A stretch of DNA of 64,000 nucleotides from Phialocephala subalpina (taxonomy: Eukaryota > Ascomycota > Leotiomycetes > Helotiales > Mollisiaceae). Each line of letters begins with the position of its first letter. Within the stretch, counting starts at the first letter, position 1. The notes below the pieces were generated by a model. That model made no database searches. It saw nothing but the letters and a program-made list of their open reading frames with translations, and was not told the origin of the DNA. Positions 11,428-22,576 of this stretch are shown here, piece by piece. The DNA is taken from assembly GCA_900073065.1 (NCBI GenBank), contig FJOG01000062.1, positions 25,344-89,343 on the forward strand, written 5' to 3'. A program made the position numbers and the translations under genes.

Positions 11428-13142
11428 ACCAACAGTGACGTTAAGCAATTCGAATTCGTCACCCTCACGAGCCAACCGACCACGAACACAACGCGAGCAA
11501 CCTCAAGAACTGTAAGGAAGTAGGCTATGAATGACTACCTTTAAAAGCAAAATCGACAAGCAACAACTGGTATCATCGAAGTAATTGAGAGTGTTCATTT
11601 GAAAGAGCCATCTCGGTACAAGTGCAAATTCAAGCTTGATACTTGGTCTCACAAGACGAAGACGAAAGCCATCCTTGCTCGGAAGGCAAAGCTTTTGCCA
11701 GATGATCGAGATAGGACGATCAAGAGAACCCCTTATCACCCACTGAGATCTCAATATGTGGTCCACTCGCGCCCATAAATACTTGGCAACCAATCCACAA
11801 CGACGGACCGCGTCTGCGAATCTTCTCCCCTATGACCTCATCCTTGGACCCGTTCAATTCCCTAGCTATCAAACTTGGGCCAATGAGTGAAGATCTTCTT
11901 GTTCATTGTTCGTCCTCAATCCCCATATCCTCAAATTCTCAGACTGATTGAAAATTAGATAACACTAAATATACCCTGAATTGTGTCGCCATCAATGCAG
12001 AAAGCAACTTCTTCTTATTCGTCAAGACAGATCCTGCTTTATTTCATTCCATATTGTATCTAGTTGCGTTGCATCGTGATATGTGGTATGGTCTCAATGA
12101 TTCGCCTGTATGTTTGTAAGATTATCATGGAGGCGAGGCTTTTAGGATTATCAATGAGAGACTGAGAGGGGGTTTTGTGTTTGATGATGTTACGATAGCT
12201 GCTGTTGCGATGCTTGTCAATAAGAAAGTAAGTTGTCACTCTTCTAAGCTCTAGATCATTCACTAACTTGAGCTCAGAACATCAATGGAAGATATGAGCT
12301 GTCGAAGATGCACATGCAAGGCCTCGAACAGATGGTAGAAACTCGCGGCGGACCTCAAAACCTATCAGGTGTCTTTCAAAGGATAGTCACATGGTAGATC
12401 ACCATCCCCTACTTCCTACTCCTCACACTTACATCTCACCCAGGTCCGACTTCTGCTTCTCAAACGTCTGGAACATCCAACCCTCATTCCCTCGCCTCCC
12501 TTCCACACCACCAAAGTCACCAGTCCCCTCTTTCATCCCACCCAACCCCAACACCAGCGTTCTAAAACCTTCCCAACTCTTCGGCACCTCCCCTATAATC
12601 CCAATAACTACCTCCCTCCTCCCACCATCATAGATCCCCCGCCTCACCACAACATCAAGAATGGTAGCAAGTAATATAATCTACGATACCGAATACTCAC
12701 TCCTAGCACTCAACCCTTCATCCTCCTTTTCCCTCACACTCTCAACCTGTGCATTCGTATTCGAATCCCTACCCCTTCGAACAGGGTTACATCTCTATCT
12801 CTACCTCTCTATCCGAAACATTCCTTCTACCGCGGAATTGGTACATTCAATGGTGGCGAGGTTGAAGGATTTTGGAGTGGTGGGAGGGGGAGGAGGAGAG
12901 GAGGTGCTGGTTCCTTTGGATATTGTGGGTTGGGGCTATGGCTTCGGGGCCTGGGGTGAGGAAAGGTGGTGGTTTTTGGGGGAGTTGGGGAGGGTTTGTT
13001 GTGAGATGGGGGTTTGGGAAGGGGAGGGTTGAGGGAAGTGTTGAGGAGGTGTGTTTGGGAGGAGGAATGTTGTGGTGGGGTGGGAGATGGGGTTTGGCAG
13101 GATGTTGAGTTGTCTGTGTATGGTGCCAGGGAAGATGTATGA
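11428..13142 (+). pseudogene. DUF3468-type fungal transcription factor, RIP-damaged
   Basis: Pieces of a fungal-specific transcription factor appear in order on +. They are FEFVTLT (about 11450), LDPFNSLAIKLGP (about 11842), DPALFHSILYLVALHRD (about 12030), HGGEAF..INERL, TIAAVAMLVNKK, GRYELSKMHMQGLEQMV and VTWSDFCF. Two introns are clear: 12230-12278, and about 12393-12443 where splicing restores TGG. The C-terminal LREVLRRCVWEEECCGG comes after a one-frame shift near 13020. In-frame stops at 11521, 11542 and 12117 are TAG/TAA where Gln or Trp fits. No Zn2Cys6 cluster is seen, as in many members of this family. The gene is dead: several stops plus a frameshift. Confidence 0.55.
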
Positions 13143-13216
13143 GTACCGGCAGATGTTTAAGTAGGTAGAAATATATCGGATACGCTGAATTGTTAATATC
13201 CGACGAGATCATGCAC

Positions 13217-13224
13217 ATTCAGAT
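13217..13224. repeat. 8-bp target-site duplication, left
   Basis: ATTCAGAT immediately precedes the left inverted terminus of the hAT element and recurs exactly at 16864-16871. Confidence 0.9.
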
Positions 13225-13984
13225 CAGTGTGTCAAATGAGTAGAGTAGAGTAGAGTAACGGCCATTACTCTTATTCTACTCAACTGTTTTAGGCGTTACT
13301 CTTATTTTACTCATTAATCTAGAGTAATTATTTGAGTAACTCAGGATAACTATCACGTGGTCACATAAGCGAGGCACTAGCCTAATATAGTAACGTGTCT
13401 CGGTAAAGAACTTTTCTTAGGCTTAGCTTACGCCTTCTCGCTAAATAAGCGAGACAGAACTTGGTAGAAACACCTCGATTCTTCGAAGTATAATTAATAA
13501 TATTATTATAAATAAAAGGATTAAAAATCACGCAAAATAATTAATAATACTTATAAATCATAAGTTTATTATTAATTAAAAGAATATTAAAGATTACTTT
13601 AGAATTAATTAGTTTCTTATATAAATATATGAATTTCTTTGATTTATATAATTTCAAAATCAAATAATAAATTAATCTTAAATCCTTTTGATAAACTTTT
13701 AATTATAAAAAGATTTTATTATCTTATATTTATTCGAATATATCTCAATAAACTTTAATTAATCTCAATATAAAGCAAAATCAACTTGTTTTGAATTAGA
13801 ACTTCTTGAAAATTAACTCGCTATATTTAAATTTAAATTATTTTCGAAGTCTTTAGATCCGATTAAAGATAATCCCGAGAATATCAATAATTATCGAACT
13901 GTTACTATTAAATGCTTATTTAGAGGATACTAGTAAGTAATTTAATGAATTTTAATAATAAATAATATTAATATTTTTTTTAGT

Positions 13985-16592
13985 AAAATATGGTTTGATT
14001 AACGAGTTAATGCTTAAACTAGTAATTATTTGAGTCATTATAAACATTCTCATAAAACAATCGATTTTGAGCTATTAAAAATAGGAGTAAATCCTTGTAA
14101 GTTATTTTTATAATAATTAATTAATATATATTAACTTTTGTTAATTGAAATTACTACGTTAAATTAATCGATTATTATTTTAACTTTTCAAAATCAATCC
14201 GAAAATAACAAAGAAAACTTTACTATAAATCACTTTAAAAGATTATTATTAAGCTTTATTATTTCTAATAATATATTTTTTCGAGTTATTACTTCGAATA
14301 GTTTTAAACGATTTATAGTTTATTTAAAAAATAGGTTTTAAAATATTATTAATATAAATTTTTAATTTGTTTATAGAGAAGTACCGCCTATATATTCACA
14401 ACTTATTATGGATGAATTAAATTTAAATTATAATACTAATTTAAATTTAATTAAAAACGAATTATTCGAAAATATTAAAAATGAAAGAAGTTTTTCTATA
14501 ACTTTAGACGCTTGGATAACTATAAATCAAGATGCTTTTCTTGGAATTACTATGTAAGTTTATATTATAATTATAATTTTGAATATTTATTAATTTAATT
14601 TTAGACATTTTATAAATAAAGATTTTAAATTAAAATCTTATTTACTTACTATGAAAGACTTATCAAATATTCACTCGGGTGTTTATATGAATCAAGTTCT
14701 TTTAAAAGCTTTAAAAGATTATAATATTGAGTATAATATTACAAGGTATTTAATTTTAATTTATTTAAAGAAAATATTAATTAATTATTTTAAAATAGTA
14801 TTACGAGAGATAATACTTCTTCAAATGATACTTTATTAAAGGCTTTTATAAAGCATTATAATAAAGAAGGAATAAAGTTTCAAGGCGATATTCCTTGTAT
14901 AGCTCATGTTTTAAATTTAGTTATTCAAGATATTTTGAAATCTCTTATTAAAAACGATTATGATACTTCTTATATAAAAGATATATACGAAGAAGAAGAA
15001 GAAGAAGAAGAAGGAAAACAAGAAGAGCTAATTATAGAACAAAATACTAGTAAGTTATATTTATTATTAATTATAATATATTTACTAATTAATTATTTAA
15101 ATTTATCGATTTGGCGAAAAATTCGAAAAACTATAATTGGTCTTAAATATAACCAAGAAAATCGACGGTTGTTAAACGCTCAAATTAAAGTATTTGCAAT
15201 AGAAAATGCTTGTTTTCTTTAACTTGGTTAGTTTATTATTTTATTTTATATATTTTAAATAAATATTAATTATTTTAGATCAAAAAACACGATAGTCTTC
15301 AACTTATTATATATTAAAGAAATTCTTACATATATACGAAGCTATTAAAGTTATTATTAATAGTTCTAATTCGAAAGCTTTTAAAAATAAAAGTTTAATT
15401 TTAACAAATATAAAAATAATATATTTAAATAATATATTAAATATTATTTCTATATTTGTTAAAGCTATAACGAAATTACAAGTCGAACCTTATTCGACTA
15501 TATATTATATTATACTAGAAGTATATAAAAATTTTCTAAACTTGAAAAGTTTAGAAATGAATTTAAAGTAAATTTTTTAAATTTTATTAAATAAAATTTT
15601 ATATTAACNNNNNNNNNNNNNNNNNNNNNNNNNNNNNNNNNNNNNNNNNNNNNNNNNNNNNNNNNNNNNNNNNNNNNNNNNNNNNNNNNNNNNNNNNNNN
15701 NNNNNNNNNNNNNNNNNNNNNNNNNNNNNNNNNNNNNNNNNNNNNNNNNNNNNNNNNNNNNNNNNNNNNNNNNNNNNNNNNNNNNNNNNNNNNNNNNNNN
15801 NNNNNNNNNNNNNNNNNNNNNNNNNNNNNAAAGGAATAATTAAACTTCGAAAGTATTATCCAAAATTAGGAGTTTTAAATAATAAAAGTAAAGTTTTATA
15901 TTTAGTTTTAATTCTAAATCTTAGAATTAAAAAAAAGGATTAACTAATATCGGTTTATCTTCGAGTATAATATCTGATATATATAATAGATTATATACTG
16001 ATTATTAAACGTAAATTAAAATTATTATTAATTTATTTATTATAATTTTACTAATTTTTATTTTTAGATATAAATCGGATTATTTAAAAGATAATCCTAT
16101 TATCTAAATATCAGATAACGAAACTAGTGATTAAAATGATAATAATCTTAATATATATATTAATAATACGGACGATGATATTAAGGATGAATTAATAACT
16201 TATTTAAGTGAAATAAGAATAAATAAAAAAGTAAATAAAAAATACTTAAATTTATTTTAATTACTTATAAATATATTTTAATAATTTATATATATATACT
16301 AATTTACTTATAGATTAAGCCTTTAGATTATTGGAAGGCTAATGAAGCTAAATATCCTATTTTATTTTTAATAGCTCGAAAATACCTTGGAATTCCCGCT
16401 ACTTCGGCTAATAGTGAACGATTCTTTTCTCAAGGGGCTCTTATTATATTTAAACTAAGAAATAAACTTAGTAAAGAGTCTTTTGAGAAGATTATATGTT
16501 TTAAAAGTTGGGGAATATTTAAAGACGAAGAGAAACAAGAAGAGATACGAAGTAAAATTGGAATTTTAGAGGAAATAACTTATTTTATATAG
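13985..16592 (+). pseudogene. hAT transposase, multi-exon, with RIP-like stops
   Basis: Exon-like pieces separated by short AT-rich introns spell a hAT transposase. A BED-finger-like segment TSNYLSHYKHSH lies near 14010. The catalytic-core style segments SFSITLDAWITINQDAFLGIT (about 14500), DIPCIAHVLNLVIQDIL (about 14885) and DQKTR followed by a stop and SSTYYIL (about 15280) come next. The C-terminal dimerisation domain is YWKANEAKYPILFLIARKYL through SANSERFFSQGA (16330-16592). The conserved Trp of the KTRW motif is TAG (15293-15295). Another stop (TAA at 15220-15222) fits a former CAA. The acidic EEEEEEEEG run is near 14990. The assembly gap removes part of the frame. It is probably inactive. 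Confidence 0.8.
15609..15829. other. assembly gap (221 N)
   Basis: A run of N inside the hAT transposase. The real length is unknown. Confidence 1.
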
Positions 16593-16863
16593 AAGAAAAA
16601 GTTTAATATTATATATATAATTAGTTATATATAATAGAATCTAAGTCCTTTATAAATACTTTATTATTTTTTATATTTTATTAATGTAAAGTAGAAGAAT
16701 ATACTAAAATCATATATCACGTGATATATTACTCGAATAACTCTTGAGTAATTAGTCTATTCTACTCAATATATTTTAGGAATTATTACTCTTATTTTAC
16801 TCATTACTCAATGAATAATTATTTGAGTAACTCAAATAACTTGAGTAATCCTTTGACACACTG

Positions 16864-16871
16864 ATTCAGAT
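16864..16871. repeat. 8-bp target-site duplication, right
   Basis: ATTCAGAT directly follows the right inverted terminus and is identical to 13217-13224. Confidence 0.9.
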
Positions 16872-18400
16872 GGTTTGATGTTTCCAAATGGATAGCTGCA
16901 TGTTCGTTTGATCTTCTTCTGAAGGCGGGGTTGACAACGGGGAGGCTCAGTTTATTGATCTTCTGCATGGATCTAACCGTCTTCGCATCGATTCACCACT
17001 TGCGATCAACTCGCTTGCAGGATTTGCAATCGTTCGAATAACGGAGATCAATGCAGTGGCTGAGCTCTTCATTGGTATTTCTAACTGCGTAGTGAGGTCA
17101 GGTTCTCGAGGTGAAAGGCCCGGGGGCCACGCTAATGGTGGAGTTTCGCTACCCGCTGAAACAGCCCCTCAACTAGGGAGGGGGACCAGCTCCCCATGTG
17201 AAGTGTTGGGCGGCGAAATTCAAATTATGAATATAAAGCTGTTTTGATAATGAGTGAAGAATTAAGAAGGATGCAGCTATAAGAAGTACATGCGATATAC
17301 CTATTAAATGAATAGCGCAGCGTACCACGTGACTCTCCCTCCACATGAAGCGCCTGACCGAGCTATGCCGAGAGAGGAAAAGCCAATGAATAGTTCATGA
17401 CCCTCATGCCTCGCATAGAACCTTTGTCTGCACTGCAACACAATGCATCTCAACCCAGCTCACTTCAACTCGCTTCTCACATAGATTCATAAAGTTTGTC
17501 TGCAGAGTTCGGATTTCTGACAGTTGAGCGTCTCCACTTCAACTCTCAATTGCATAACCATCCGATTCAGTCCGATTCCCTCACACATGGATTTTCAGAT
17601 ATCTAGAGTTCGTCTACACGACTCTAGAGAGTTCGGATTTCTCACAATTCGAACATTTCGAAACGAGACAGACGCTCGCTACATCAGACCTGTTTCGATT
17701 GACGTGTTTCGATTCAATCGCCAAAACAAGCACGGGTGGTCAAGTGGCCAAGCGGCCACGACCCCTTGTTTCAATATGCTTTGGATGGCAGCCACAACCG
17801 CACCCTGCTCTCACATCTCAGATCTCGAGTCAAACCAGGTTGAGAGGGCAGCTACTTCCGACTGAACCGATTCTCCACAACTGACCGCAGAACCGCGACT
17901 GTCTGCGACTGTCTGGTTACAGAATGTGGGTGTTTGCCGCAACGGTGTCCACTTTCTTCATCCTTACTTTTTGTCATTTTGGATGAATCGCGGTTGTCTT
18001 TGGGTCGACTTTGGCTTCACACAGAGTTGACTCTATATGTTGTGTTTGCAAGTGAACTCAGCGCGGATACAGTCCTACACCAAGAATGCAAAGCTTTGAT
18101 TTGCGGTTAAGCGTCCATCCCAAGGCTCGGATAGAGGCTTGAAACTAAAGCTACCAAGACAAGAGTGCTGGGCGTCTCCTTTGCGCATGGAGATTTAATC
18201 CCGCACCGCGTTGAATGGTCAGGAAGGTTGTCGCGAATGATGCCAAGAAGGAGATATACATGATTGCCAAGATGGGGATCATGGACGCCAAGATTTCTGT
18301 GCGTGAGATGTGAGACCTGGTTACATTCTTGTGGGACAGACTAAGGCCTCGCATAATGCAGTATCGGCAAACATCGTGAGAAGTGATCCTTCTCCCACGA
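16872..18400. other. intergenic, no gene recognised
   Basis: Balanced composition with only short unrelated frames. GATTTC/TCGGATTTCT-type words recur at 17500-17660, but no coding pattern, RNA gene or repeat could be supported. Confidence 0.6.
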
Positions 18401-18614
18401 GTATATAGCCGTTGGTTGGCATCGTCGGTACCGTTTTTCTCTCCTCATAAACTTTCCCTTCTTCCTTCTTCTTTTTTCTGCTTGACAATAATCTCAGTCG
18501 GTTGATCCGTTCTGTTCACTTCACTCATAATCACTCTCTGATATTTACCAATTACTCACTTGAATCCATTCTTTTTACATCTGCAAGTCAGAAATCCTCA
18601 AATATCAACCCAAA
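18401..18614 (+). promoter_or_regulatory. core promoter and pyrimidine-rich leader of the Egh16-like gene
   Basis: A TATA-like GTATATAG at 18401-18408 lies about 210 bp before the ATG. It is followed by a CT-rich tract (about 18430-18485), typical of highly expressed filamentous-fungal promoters. The assignment is inference from position and composition. Confidence 0.4.
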
Positions 18615-19521
18615 ATGTATACCGGATCAATCCTCGTTCTCGCTCTTTCCGCAGCCAGCATAGTTAGCGCACACGGAAAGGTCACCGTTGTTCAGTAAAT
18701 AAACCCTGACTTATCCTTCTCCATCTTAGCACCCACTAATATGTTCATGTAGAGGCAACTTAGGTGGAAACGGTACCGCTCTCGGCATCAAAGGTGCATC
18801 CGTCGCTACCTTCGGCAAGAACGCCGCCACAGAACTCGACACCACAGTCTTCGGAGGAAATGCCAACGACCCAACAAAGGATGGTCTCGGAAAGACCGCT
18901 GCGGACGGTGCTGTCAAGACGACCATGCTCAAGTCAGCCGTCGCTCAGTCTGGAAATACCTTGCCTCAAGTGTCTGCCGATGGCACAGGAACCATTACCG
19001 GAACCTGGAGAATCGTCACCAGTGACGGCACAGCAAATAACGCACAGGGAGACCTCTTCGCTGTCATCGATTCCACCGGTACTGGTGCGTACTCTACTGG
19101 CACACAACTCACTGCCACATCGGACATGGTGGGTAATGGACAGGGCAATGTCGTTCAACGTAGCTTCACCAAGATTGCTCGTGCTCTGGGCAAGCGTGCT
19201 ACTAATGTCGGTGCCGATGCTGCAAGTACCTCCCATACCACACTTAACAATCCCCAAAACTAACTTTATCACCAGCCCTTCAGCGTGAAGATCCCAGCCG
19301 GAACCACATGCACAGGAACCGATGCAACAACCGGAATGACCAACTTCTGTCTCATGAAGATCGCCAATAACAACGGTGCTGGTCCGTTCGGTGGAAGCAT
19401 CGCTTTCCAGGTTGCGGGTGCTGGTGCCGCTGCTGGCAATACCACTACCGCTGCTTCTACTACCACTGCGAAGGCTGCAACAGCTAAGGGTAACAAGGCT
19501 GCTAAGCGCTTCGAGGCATAA
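18615..19521 (+). CDS. Egh16/MAS-like secreted protein (Egh16-like virulence factor family)
   Basis: Exons 18615-18694, 18753-19225 and 19276-19521 are proposed, about 265 aa. An N-terminal signal peptide (MYTGSILVLALSAASIVSAHG) is followed by GNLGGNGTALGIKG, the conserved start of the appressorium-associated Egh16/MAS3/Gas family. VKIPAGTTCTG and NFCLMKIANNNGAGPFGG are conserved C-terminal blocks. The tail is Ala/Thr-rich. Family members in cereal powdery mildew and Magnaporthe are secreted and expressed during infection-structure formation; the role here is inferred. The first intron (58 nt) is clean. The second has textbook signals (GTACCT, CTAAC, CCAG) but is 50 nt and joins exons in incompatible phases, so one base is extra or two are missing. 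The coding sequence may be broken or the assembly may carry an indel. Confidence 0.7.
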
Positions 19522-20836
19522 GCTGGGAATGCATGCGCATAGCATGAAAGAGGAATAATATGTACATATCTCTCGTTCAATGGAAATTAGGGTTCCTAAA
19601 TTATTTTGTGCTTGATGCTTGGTTTCAAGCGTTCTTGATTTTCGTCTCTTCTTGACTTTAATCATCAAACCCTTCTTCAACTTATGTTAAGGTCGGATGG
19701 AACCTTACGTAGGTCTCAAGATTGGAATTCAATTCCATACAAAAGCCTCGAGTCCGAGGTCCTATCGAACAAAATAACAAGGAATGTACAGATCAAATAA
19801 AGAGAAGCAAATGAGCAATGTCTGTCTCACGTGCTCTAATTGTTAAAGGACACCATGCACGAGGACTTATTTTCCGACTTGCACCTTCATTGTATCTGGG
19901 AAACGGCGAGTTGTTTCGGTCTTGTTCCTCCACACAATTGCATAGGTAGGGAACAGTAATGATGCTGACTTCCAGCATGCCTGGCGGGATTTGGTGTCCC
20001 CACTTATACTCAGCACTTCCATTTTGAAGTTTGCACTTTTTTTCGACCAACGAGAATCAATTCACCCTGGTTGTGGCGTATGCAAGCCACGCCCACGTCT
20101 CGCTGAGATGTTTGCACTTTCGTTCCTGCAAGCCACACCCATGTCTCGCTCTCAATACCCTGCAGGCAAGTTTGCACCATAATAATAATAAGAAAATCAC
20201 ACGCGACGTGCCGAATCGAGCCAATGGGGCGCAAGCTCGATTAAAGAGCAAATGAGTAAGCAGAGAATAGAACGTTGGATGAGTTCCATTTAGTGTACTG
20301 ATTAGGAGATCTCTAGCGATGAGGTTATACCTGAGGACGAAGACTGAAAGTGAATTGAACGTAGAATCCAATGGCTGATTGAGAAATGTTTTATTCCATG
20401 AGAGGTTAAAGCCGTTGAAAAGTTTATTACATCAGATCTTGTTCTATAGTGACTTATATCTTTGCATCTCGGAAGGCAAATGGAAAGACCTGTTCATCTT
20501 CTGCAAGCATTAGAGCTGGATTTTGGTTTCAAGCACGTAATCTCGTAGCCATCCGACTTCAAACTTGAATCGCCATTGTAACACATGATTTCCCCCAAAT
20601 CCTTTGCAGGGAGACAACCACCTCGTATATGCTCAACCCCCCCGGGCCCCCGCGATCTTCTTAGGAATACAGCCAAGGCAAGATCTTGAGGTCGTTAGGA
20701 GTTCTGCGTAAATACATTGCCGCGCTCACACAAGACGCCAAACGAAGTATAGAACGAGAATGGGAACCAAGTAGTAGGAACTAAACAATAGGCTTTAAAT
20801 TGAGCGAGCTATTACCATACTACTTCAAAGGTAACT
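19522..20836. other. intergenic with a short imperfect repeat
   Basis: No gene is recognised. A 24-bp word TGCAAGCCACGCCCACGTCT.. (20081-20104) recurs with two changes at 20127-20150. GTTTGCAC occurs three times in 20030-20180. A C-run with CCCCCCGGGCCCCCG lies near 20640. Confidence 0.6.
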
Positions 20837-21920
20837 TCATCTACGCGTGGTCGAAGGAAATCCTTGTGCAAAGGGATTCCATCCACTTTCAATCATATCC
20901 AATGCCCCCCTCGTGATTTTGTCAATGTCCTCCTTCTGCAGGCCTACCAAATCATTGTCTAAGCCTCTGCTCGACTCAAAGTCACCACCGCCATTCACAT
21001 AGAAGACGCGCGCATACATTGCCTTCGCAAACCCAGTCCTCATGCCCTTTTGCATCTCCGCCTTCCCATCTTCATACCGCTTCGCGCTGGGCTCATATTC
21101 AATCTCCCAGTCCTTATCGATCGATCCTGTCAGGCGGTGAATGCTGTCCAACATGTCGCGCTGGCTGGCCTTGAAGCTCGTGATGTACAATGGCTTGTTC
21201 TTCCATCGCGACACGGTTGGTGAGTTGTCATTCTCGTCCTCGGGGAGCTCTTTCAAGCTCAACAACCCAGCGACAGCGCGACCACATTGAGGCCAAGTGC
21301 TTACATTGATAAGTGTCTTGCCATCGTCGAAGAAGGTGACCTTCTTGTTGGGGAAGTCGAAACCAAACCAAAATGGGCCCAGCGCCAAACTCCACTCGTA
21401 CCAGAAGCCACACACAAGGACAACCCAGCTGAGACCCAAGCTTTCAATCTCAGCAATCTTGGGGCGAGAATCATACATTCCATCAGCCTGAAGAGAGTTG
21501 TTCAGGATGTCACCACCGTAGATGTTGGGCATGACGTATGGAACACCAGCCTTGGCAGCGGCTTTCAAGAGCTTGCTTTGGGTGTCGGGAGGGGCGGTCA
21601 CTGCAAGGGTGATGATGAGAAATTGTTGACGCTTGAGCGCTGAGACGAGCGAGTTCTCGTCGTCATAATCGATCGCAGTTGCTTCAACTCCTCCCGGGAC
21701 TGTGGCCTTGGACTCTCCTCTGACCAGAGCTGTGACCTTATGCTTGCCGGTCTTGATAAGCTCCTCAGCGATGTGGCTCCCAATTCGGCCTCCAATCTGA
21801 TGCGCATCAGTTAATGGCAACAATGTTTGGGTTTTTGACTGTACTTACTCCAACGATAGCAACTCTCTGAATGAAGTTCGTAAAGCCAGCAGGCTGATCT
21901 TTGGCATACTTCTGAGCCAT
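20837..21920 (-). CDS. NmrA-like / isoflavone-reductase-like NAD(P)-binding oxidoreductase
   Basis: Two exons, 21920-21849 and 21796-20837, give 343 aa. The 52-nt intron has clean GTAAGT/CAG borders, and splicing builds the dinucleotide-binding loop VAIVG-IGGRIGSHI at residues 20-34. Further atypical-SDR features are VTALVRGESKA (strand 2), LKAAAKAGVPYVMPNIYG, and a C-terminal substrate domain. The family binds NAD(P)H; members are enzymes or redox sensors such as NmrA. No catalytic Tyr-Lys pair can be assigned confidently, so enzyme versus sensor is open. A TATATATATATA tract at 22036-22053 lies about 120 bp upstream and is a plausible TATA region. The gene looks intact. Confidence 0.8.
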
Positions 21921-22576
21921 GTTTGGAGGGTTTTGAGATTGGTCTGACTAAATATAGATCTTGCTGGATGAGGATATCTCTTGCAAAGGAGCTTGCAGGT
22001 GAATTTTGAGCAACGACTATTCTCGAAGCAAGTGTTATATATATATATATATCTTGCGATAGGAAAGATGGTGTTTGCAGCAGCTCCATGGAGTCGGACT
22101 TAATGGATTTAGTATTGGCGTTGCTAATGCCGTGCGCTAACCTCCTTTCGTATTCTCTGCGACGAAATCAGGTCTCAGCCCAAGCAAGCGGCACCTTGAA
22201 TGTCCGTCTTCATATGATTTGAAGATTTGACGGATAATTGCTTCAGCCACATTGCTAATCATGAGAAATGCATCGGTGGCTCGGACAAGAATCTACTCCG
22301 AGCAGGTGTGACCAAGAAACCAACTACATCATCCACACTCGCAGGCTTGCGAGACTTGTGAATTGATGTAAATGAAATGCTGCCATGCGAAGCAGAAACC
22401 GTTTGAGCATTTATGAATCTCAATTTGGAAACGAGAACTTTCCCAAGCCAGGGCGGAGATCCCCAACGCAACAGAAGAGAAAGAGTCAAAATAGCAGCGA
22501 TGGTGGAACTAGAACACGCAGAATAGGAAGCATCAAGCATCAATATCCATTTGTTTGCATAATAGGAGCATGCATC
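21921..22576. other. intergenic, promoter side of the NmrA-like gene
   Basis: It contains the TA tract at 22036-22053 noted for the NmrA-like gene. Otherwise no gene, RNA or repeat is seen between it and the 3' end of the arabinofuranosidase gene. Confidence 0.5.

Larger units (their letters stand above)
13225..16863 (+). mobile_element. hAT-superfamily DNA transposon
   Basis: The element is 3,639 bp including a 221-bp gap. Its ends are perfect inverted repeats CAGTGTGTCAAA (13225-13236) and TTTGACACACTG (16852-16863), flanked by an exact 8-bp duplication ATTCAGAT. Subterminal regions carry repeated GAGTAGAGTAGAGTA and GAGTAACTCA-type motifs on both sides. An 8-bp duplication with short inverted repeats and a C-terminal hAT dimerisation domain is diagnostic of hAT. 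The interior is AT-rich. The insertion lies about 75 bp after the end of the transcription-factor pseudogene. Confidence 0.93.

Noticed and set aside
12847..13218. His/Pro-rich minus-strand frame of 123 codons
   Set aside because: A product of the G-rich plus strand read backwards. The plus strand carries the C-terminal motifs of the fungal regulator.
18934..19680. 248-codon minus-strand open frame, the longest in that area
   Set aside because: It lies antisense to the Egh16-like gene, which has a signal peptide, introns and family motifs. The minus frame is Ser/Cys-rich noise from complementary codons.
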